From: Thiotrichales bacterium
GTDB lineage: Bacteria; Pseudomonadota; Gammaproteobacteria; J044
DNA: 9,545 nt
Direction: 5' to 3'
NCBI GenBank assembly: GCA_024762895.1
Contig: JANTGN010000092.1
Coordinates: forward strand, 1-9,545
The first letter of the stretch is position 1, and every line of letters begins with the position of its first letter. The position numbers and the translations under genes were made by a program. This document shows, in pieces, positions 5,024 through 9,545 of the stretch. A model generated the notes under the pieces. The model saw only the letters and a list, made by a program, of their open reading frames with translations, ran no database searches and was not told the DNA's origin.

Positions 5024-7186
5024 TCATCCCTTGGCCCGCTGAATCCTGACCACCTCAGGCACCTGTCTCAGATGACGCATGATGCGGGCAAGATGGTCAC
5101 GCCCCTTGACCGTCAGGGTAAAGGTGATGGTTGTGGTCTGGGTATCACGTTCTTCGATATTCACATTTTCGATATTCGATTCCTGATCGGCTATCTGAGC
5201 CGCAAGGGCTGCCAATACGCCGCGTTTATTTACGGTCTGAAGACGGATACTGACAGGAAACTCCCCGCTAATGTCCTCGTCCCATTGAGCACTTAGCCAC
5301 TTATCGGGCTGATCACGCAATTCGCTGATATTGGGGCAGTCTTCACGATGGATCACCATACCTCTACCTGCAGTAATGACCCCAATGATCGGATCACCCG
5401 GTATGGGGTGGCAGCACTTGGCATAATTCACCACCATGCCTTCACTTCCACGAATATCCAGTGCCTTGCCCTGCTCCTGTTCTGCCCCTGCTTCCTCTTC
5501 CAGGCCCGCTAATTTACGGGCCACCAGTACCGGCATACGATTACCCAGACCTATCTCCCTCAACAGGGCATCCTCATCATCGATCTTGAGGTCTTCCAGC
5601 AATGCCTGCATACGCCCATAGGGTAAAGTTTCCAGCTCCAGGTCGTAGAGCCCCAGCACCTTATCCAGCAGCCGACGACCCAGCTTGATTGCCTCTTCAT
5701 CCTGCAGGTGCTTGAGATAATGTCGAATATTGGATCGTGCCTTTGCGGTCACCACAAAATTTAGCCAGGCAGGATTAGGACGGGCTCCCGGTGCCGTAAT
5801 AATTTCTACCGTCTCCCCGCTTTGCAGCTGCGTGCTCAGGGGTGCCAGACGGCGATTGATCTTGACCGCCACACAGGAATTACCGATATCGGTATGCACG
5901 GCATAAGAAAAATCAACGGCGGTTGCCCCCCTGGGAAGCTCCATGATGTCACCACGGGGCGTGAAGATATAAATCTCATCCGGGAAGAGATCGACCTTGA
6001 CGTTCTCAAGGAACTCCAGGGAATTCCCGGCGCTCTTCTGCATCTCCAGTATGCCTTTCAACCACTGCCTGGCGCGGGCCTGGGCACTGGCGCTATGCTG
6101 GTCGCCGGTCTTGTATAACCAGTGCGCGGCGATGCCACTCTCCGCCACACGATCCATTTCCTGGGTTCTTATCTGAACCTCGATCGGCACACCATGGGGA
6201 CCGAATAATGTCGTATGCAAGGATTGATAACCGTTCGCCTTGGGTATCGCGATATAGTCCTTAAAACGTCCCGGTACGGGCTTATAGATGTTATGTACGA
6301 TACCCAGGCAGCGGTAACAGGTGTCGACGCTCTCAACTACTACGCGCAGGGCAAAGACATCAAATACCTCATCAAAGGAGAGGTGCTTGTCACGCATCTT
6401 GCGGTAGATGCTGTATAGATTCTTCTCTCTTCCAAAGATCCTGGCCTCGATATTCGCCTCTTCCATGCGATTACAGATCGAGGCCTCGATCTGCAGCATA
6501 GGCTCACGACGATTGCCACTGGCCTTACGGACCTGCTCACTTAGCACCTTATAACGCCAGGGGTACATGGCCTCGAAACCCAGTTGCTCCAGCTCCCGTC
6601 GCATACTGGTCATGCCCAGGCGCTGGGCGATAGGGGAGTAAATCTCCAGTGTCTCTCGTGCGATACGACGGCGCTTCTCCGGGCGCATCACACCCAGGGT
6701 ACGCATGTTGTGCAGACGATCCGCCAGCTTGACCAGGATGACGCGCAGATCACTGGTCATGGCCAGCATCATCTTACGGAAGTTTTCGGCCTGAGCCTCG
6801 GCCTTGGATTCAAATTTCAGATGGGTCAGCTTGCTGACACCATCCACCAGCTCAGCCACCTCGGGGCCGAACTCGTGTTCCAGCTGTTCCTTGGCCGTCG
6901 GCGTATCTTCTATGACATCGTGCAGTATGGCGGCCATGATACTGTTGTGATCCATGCGCATCTCGGCCATGGTCTTGGCAACAGCGAGGGGGTGGTAGAT
7001 GTAGGGTTCGCCGCTCATGCGGGTCTGCCCCTCATGTGCCTCGGCACCAAAGATATAGGCCCGATAGACCTCGCGGATCTGATCGGGCTCCAGATAGGTC
7101 TCCAGGATGGCACAAAGATCACTGGCTAGGAAGCGAGTCGCATCCGGACTCTGTGTCAGGCCAATCTTCCCGCCTGTTTCTGACAT
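5024..7186 (-). CDS. spoT: Bifunctional (p)ppGpp synthetase/hydrolase SpoT
   Basis: SpoT makes and degrades the stringent-response alarmone (p)ppGpp. The 720-residue product has the complete long-RSH architecture. The HD hydrolase domain has HEGQTRMSGEPYIYHP (51-66), HDVIEDT with the His89-Asp90 pair (89-95) and KLADRLHNMRTL (153-164). All metal-binding residues are present, so hydrolase activity is expected, unlike RelA. The synthetase domain has FDVFALRV with Asp276, RFKDYIAIPKANGYQSLHT (307-325) and EVQIRT with Glu336. The RxKD form of the charged motif is typical of bifunctional enzymes, where RelA has ExDD. Then come the TGS domain (about 396-460), helical region, the Cys pair in NYAKCCHPIPGD (587-598) and a C-terminal ACT domain (about 645-718). 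The start at 7186 lies 15 bases after rpoZ and lacks a strong ribosome binding site. The N-terminus is about 17 residues longer than E. coli SpoT, so the exact start is uncertain. Coupling to rpoZ is likely. Confidence 0.97.
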   Translation of the reverse strand: MSETGGKIGLTQSPDATRFLASDLCAILETYLEPDQIREVYRAYIFGAEAHEGQTRMSGEPYIYHPLAVAKTMAEMRMDHNSIMAAILHDVIEDTPTAKEQLEHEFGPEVAELVDGVSKLTHLKFESKAEAQAENFRKMMLAMTSDLRVILVKLADRLHNMRTLGVMRPEKRRRIARETLEIYSPIAQRLGMTSMRRELEQLGFEAMYPWRYKVLSEQVRKASGNRREPMLQIEASICNRMEEANIEARIFGREKNLYSIYRKMRDKHLSFDEVFDVFALRVVVESVDTCYRCLGIVHNIYKPVPGRFKDYIAIPKANGYQSLHTTLFGPHGVPIEVQIRTQEMDRVAESGIAAHWLYKTGDQHSASAQARARQWLKGILEMQKSAGNSLEFLENVKVDLFPDEIYIFTPRGDIMELPRGATAVDFSYAVHTDIGNSCVAVKINRRLAPLSTQLQSGETVEIITAPGARPNPAWLNFVVTAKARSNIRHYLKHLQDEEAIKLGRRLLDKVLGLYDLELETLPYGRMQALLEDLKIDDEDALLREIGLGNRMPVLVARKLAGLEEEAGAEQEQGKALDIRGSEGMVVNYAKCCHPIPGDPIIGVITAGRGMVIHREDCPNISELRDQPDKWLSAQWDEDISGEFPVSIRLQTVNKRGVLAALAAQIADQESNIENVNIEERDTQTTTITFTLTVKGRDHLARIMRHLRQVPEVVRIQRAKG

Positions 7187-7201
7187 CGGCTAAAACGCGG
7201 C

Positions 7202-7456
7202 TTAGATCTCCGCGCGCACCTCTTCTTCGCTGATGCCGGCTTCCTGAATGGACACAACTTCCTTATCCAGGTAGGTCTTGTCGACCAGGCCATCGGCAAT
7301 CTCACGCAATGCCAGTACGGTAGGCTTATCGTTTTCCAGCTCTACATAAGGCTCATGCCCCAGGGAAATATCGCGGGCACGCTTACTGGCCAGCAATACT
7401 AGTTGAAAACGGTTATCAAGATTATCCAGGCAGTCTTCGACGGTGACGCGTGCCAT
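7202..7456 (-). CDS. rpoZ: DNA-directed RNA polymerase subunit omega
   Basis: The omega subunit helps assemble beta' into RNA polymerase and forms part of one ppGpp binding site in proteobacterial enzymes. The 84-residue product (E. coli 91) begins with the conserved MARVTVEDCL. It carries NRFQLVLLASKRARDI (15-30) and NDKPTVLALREIADG (42-56), the two most conserved blocks of the family, and ends in an acidic tail (EAGISEEEVRAEI). The start at 7456 is preceded by GGAG at 8-base spacing. It lies 61 bases after gmk and 15 bases before spoT, the standard proteobacterial order. This links a ppGpp-responsive polymerase subunit to the ppGpp enzyme. I could not identify a convincing promoter in the gap before it. 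Confidence 0.96.
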   Translation of the reverse strand: MARVTVEDCLDNLDNRFQLVLLASKRARDISLGHEPYVELENDKPTVLALREIADGLVDKTYLDKEVVSIQEAGISEEEVRAEI

Positions 7457-7517
7457 ATGTAACTCCAGTTCTGTATATACGGGGTGGAAACTTACCGATT
7501 CTAACCAAATTCCTTAA

Positions 7518-8132
7518 TCAGGTCATCAAATCTGACAACAGATCCTTATGCAGGACCTCCTGACGTGCCAGCAGCAGTCGATTTGCCTGCATTATGGCCT
7601 TCAGTTCCCCAAGGGCCACCTCGAAATCATCATTGATAACCAGGTAATCAAACTCTGGAAAATGCGACATCTCACTGACCGCATCCTGCATGCGCCGTGC
7701 GATCACCTCATCGGAATCCTGACCGCGGCCACGCAGACGCTCTTCCAGTGCGGCCTTTGAAGGGGGAAGAATAAATATGGAACGGCTTTGCGGCATCTGT
7801 TTTCGCACCTGCGCAGCACCTTGCCAGTCTATCTCCAGGATCACATCGGCACCGGCCTCAAGCCTCTGTTCCACTGCACTTTGCGCGGTCCCGTAATAAT
7901 TATCAAAGACCTGGGCATGCTCGAGAAACTCGGCCTGCCCGACCATGGCAAGAAACTCTGCCTCGTCCACGAAATGATAATCCACACCATTCGCTTCACC
8001 AGGACGCATACTACGGGTGGTATGTGAGACGGATACCTCTACCCCTTCCATTTGTTCTAGCAAGGCCTTGACCAGACTCGTCTTACCCGCACCCGAGGGT
8101 GCAGAGATGATGTACAGGGTCCCCAGCTGCAT
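7518..8132 (-). CDS. gmk: Guanylate kinase
   Basis: This cytosolic enzyme phosphorylates GMP to GDP with ATP. It is essential for GTP and dGTP supply and therefore for the substrate of (p)ppGpp synthesis. The 204-residue product has family length. It starts with a P-loop in IISAPSGAGKTSL (8-20). The GMP-binding segment has SHTTRSMRPGE (36-46) with Arg40 and Arg43, VDYHFV (50-55), EFLEHA with Glu71 and NYYGT (78-82). The ILEIDWQGA strand (98-106) carries Asp102, and the lid region has ERLRGRGQDS (131-140). The ATG at 8132 is 3 bases after the symporter stop. The ribosome binding site (GGGGAAG) is embedded in the last symporter codons, implying coupled translation. The order gmk-rpoZ-spoT is conserved across gammaproteobacteria. 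Confidence 0.97.
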   Translation of the reverse strand: MQLGTLYIISAPSGAGKTSLVKALLEQMEGVEVSVSHTTRSMRPGEANGVDYHFVDEAEFLAMVGQAEFLEHAQVFDNYYGTAQSAVEQRLEAGADVILEIDWQGAAQVRKQMPQSRSIFILPPSKAALEERLRGRGQDSDEVIARRMQDAVSEMSHFPEFDYLVINDDFEVALGELKAIMQANRLLLARQEVLHKDLLSDLMT

Positions 8133-8135
8133 ATC

Positions 8136-9545
8136 TTATTCTTCCCCTTTATCCCACACGGTCAGCCCTTTTAACGGCTGACGGCTATGCCAAATAGTAG
8201 CGGCAAAATAGACGACAATAAACATCACCACATTGCCAATGATGCCAGTGTAATACAAATCGAATGGAACACTCAGCGACTTAGGCAACAGGCCCTTCTT
8301 GGCCAACAGGGTCCAGGCAGTAAATATCATGGTCGCGACAATTCCGGCCCAGACAGCTCGCGCATCGCCCTTCCGTGTCAGAAAGCCGATCAGGTACATA
8401 CTCAACAGGCCACCTCCCAGTAATGAGGCGAGGATGGTGGCACTATCCTGCAGGGTCTTGGTTTCGGCCTCGACCAGATACCAGGCCCCGAGCATCATGA
8501 GCAGGGAGACCAGCGCGGTGATTACAAAAGCGACCCTCAAATAATGCCGATCATCCCTCCCTGGCCTCACATGGCGCTTGTAGATATCAACAACGCTGAC
8601 CGCAGAGATCGCATTGATACTGGAATCCAACGAGGACATGGCAGCCGCCAGCGCAGAAGCAATCACCAGGCCCGTGACCCCGGCGGGTAAATAATGGGTT
8701 ATGAAGAAAGGAAAGATCTGCTCGGCCTTGCGTGTCCCTTCCAGCACCTCGGTTGCCTCCGGCGCAGGAAAGGCCTGGAAAAAGACATACAGACTGGTAC
8801 CCAGAAACATATAAAAGGCCCAGATGGGCAGGCTCGATGCCGCACAAATGTACATGGCTCGGCGCGCCTCCCGGGTGCTTTTCGCAGCACAATAACGCTG
8901 CACCGTGTTCTGATTGGCGCTGTACTCGGTCAACCAGACGGTCAGCCCAAACAACAACATCATGGTCCCGGTCTTGGAGGACAGAGACACCCCCCAGTCT
9001 ACCGCCTGCGCCCGGCCTTCCTGCCACTCGGCAAAGGCAAATTTTCCCTGACTCGAGGCCACATCTAAGATCTGCCCCATACCCCCGGGCAGGTGATCGA
9101 CAATGATATAAAGCGAAACAAGACCGCCCAGCACCAGCACCACGGTCTGGATGACATCGGTCCAGATGACTGCATCAATCCCACCAATCAGGGTATACAA
9201 GCCCACAAACAAACCACCGATAAGTATGCTGGCAACAGGACTCAGGCCGCTCACTTCCTGCACCAGCAGTGAAAGCAAATACAGTATCAGGCTAATACGC
9301 ACCACCTGGCCAATAATGAAAGAAACCGCCCCATAGATGCGAATAGAGGGGCCGAAACGCTCTTCCAGATATTGATAGGCCGTCATGGTATCCCCTCGCC
9401 TGAAAAATGGCAGGAAGACATAGGCCGCAATCACAACGGCCAGGGGCAGCATCAGGTTGGGTAGATAACGCAACCAACCCGTCTTAAAGGCGTCCGCAGG
9501 ATAGGCCAGAAAGGTGATTGAACTGATTGAGGTGCCGACCAGGCT
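8136..9545 (-). CDS. Sodium:solute symporter (SSS family), N-terminus beyond window edge
   Basis: This polytopic inner-membrane protein couples solute uptake to the sodium gradient. 469 codons are open without a stop to the right edge. The visible sequence begins SLVGTSISSITFLAYP, the family's TM2 segment, so roughly 50-60 N-terminal residues (TM1) are probably missing. At least ten hydrophobic segments follow. WLTEYSANQNTVQRYCAAKS (visible residues 204-223) is the conserved loop motif related to 'DQxxVQRxLxAK' in SGLT-like proteins. LVIASALAAAMSSLDSSINA (293-312) carries the adjacent serines (304-305) matching the Na2 sodium site of vSGLT-type transporters, followed by VVDIYKRH. Substrate cannot be deduced: sialic acid, sugar, amino acid or carboxylate transporters all share these motifs. 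The in-frame TTG at 9473 lies inside the conserved core and is not the real start. The stop is 3 bases before gmk, so it probably belongs to the same transcript. Confidence 0.92.
   Translation of the reverse strand, partial: SLVGTSISSITFLAYPADAFKTGWLRYLPNLMLPLAVVIAAYVFLPFFRRGDTMTAYQYLEERFGPSIRIYGAVSFIIGQVVRISLILYLLSLLVQEVSGLSPVASILIGGLFVGLYTLIGGIDAVIWTDVIQTVVLVLGGLVSLYIIVDHLPGGMGQILDVASSQGKFAFAEWQEGRAQAVDWGVSLSSKTGTMMLLFGLTVWLTEYSANQNTVQRYCAAKSTREARRAMYICAASSLPIWAFYMFLGTSLYVFFQAFPAPEATEVLEGTRKAEQIFPFFITHYLPAGVTGLVIASALAAAMSSLDSSINAISAVSVVDIYKRHVRPGRDDRHYLRVAFVITALVSLLMMLGAWYLVEAETKTLQDSATILASLLGGGLLSMYLIGFLTRKGDARAVWAGIVATMIFTAWTLLAKKGLLPKSLSVPFDLYYTGIIGNVVMFIVVYFAATIWHSRQPLKGLTVWDKGEE

Noticed and set aside
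6584..7129. 181-codon plus-strand ORF opposite spoT
   Set aside because: It lies entirely antisense to the HD domain of SpoT. The His/Gly/Leu-rich translation is typical of a shadow frame, with no recognisable motif.
8587..9106. Several ORFs over 120 codons on both strands within the symporter gene
   Set aside because: They all overlap conserved transmembrane coding sequence in other frames and show Cys/Arg/Pro-rich shadow composition.
9471..9473. Apparent start of the symporter at a TTG codon
   Set aside because: The frame stays open to the window edge and the 24 codons upstream encode the conserved TM2 segment. The gene is therefore truncated by the window, not started here.
1..9545. CRISPR array, mobile element, tRNA or defence island
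   Set aside because: I saw no regularly spaced repeats, transposase or integrase motifs, terminal inverted repeats or tRNA cloverleaf on either strand.

Overview
The window looks like an ordinary stretch of gammaproteobacterial chromosome. The clearest sign is the minus-strand block gmk-rpoZ-spoT-ridA-recG, the classic 'spo operon' neighbourhood. In E. coli, trmH sits between spoT and recG. Here ridA (YjgF family) holds that place, as in Pseudomonas and many environmental gammaproteobacteria. Base composition is moderate, roughly half G+C by eye. I see no IS element, integrase, tRNA, rRNA or CRISPR array. No gene-free stretch exceeds about 150 bases.

Layout, left to right. (1) Positions 1-298, minus strand: the 5' part of a lipoprotein gene that runs off the left edge, possibly a PQQ-type sugar (glucose/sorbosone) dehydrogenase. 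(2) Positions 432-1151, minus strand: endonuclease V (nfi), which repairs deaminated purines. (3) Positions 1166-2373, plus strand: two genes starting almost back to back with nfi. The first encodes an inner-membrane protein with a cytoplasmic AlbA_2/Schlafen-type domain. The second encodes a small exported protein of unknown function. (4) Positions 2385-2415: a strong hairpin separating this plus-strand pair from the convergent minus-strand block. (5) Positions 2419-9545, minus strand, read right to left: a sodium:solute symporter open at the right edge, guanylate kinase, RNA polymerase omega, the bifunctional (p)ppGpp synthetase/hydrolase SpoT, RidA and RecG helicase.

The minus-strand block combines guanine nucleotide supply (Gmk), alarmone turnover (SpoT), the polymerase subunit linked to ppGpp response (omega), reactive imine/enamine detoxification (RidA) and fork or recombination repair (RecG). 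Most junctions are 3 to 61 bases, consistent with co-transcription. The exception is a 152-base gap between spoT and ridA. The symporter stops only 3 bases before gmk starts and its 3' end supplies the gmk ribosome binding site, so it is probably part of the same transcript.

The least understood part is the plus-strand pair at 1166-2373. Nothing in the window amounts to a clear new system. The membrane-anchored AlbA_2 protein with its small exported neighbour is the best candidate for a second look.
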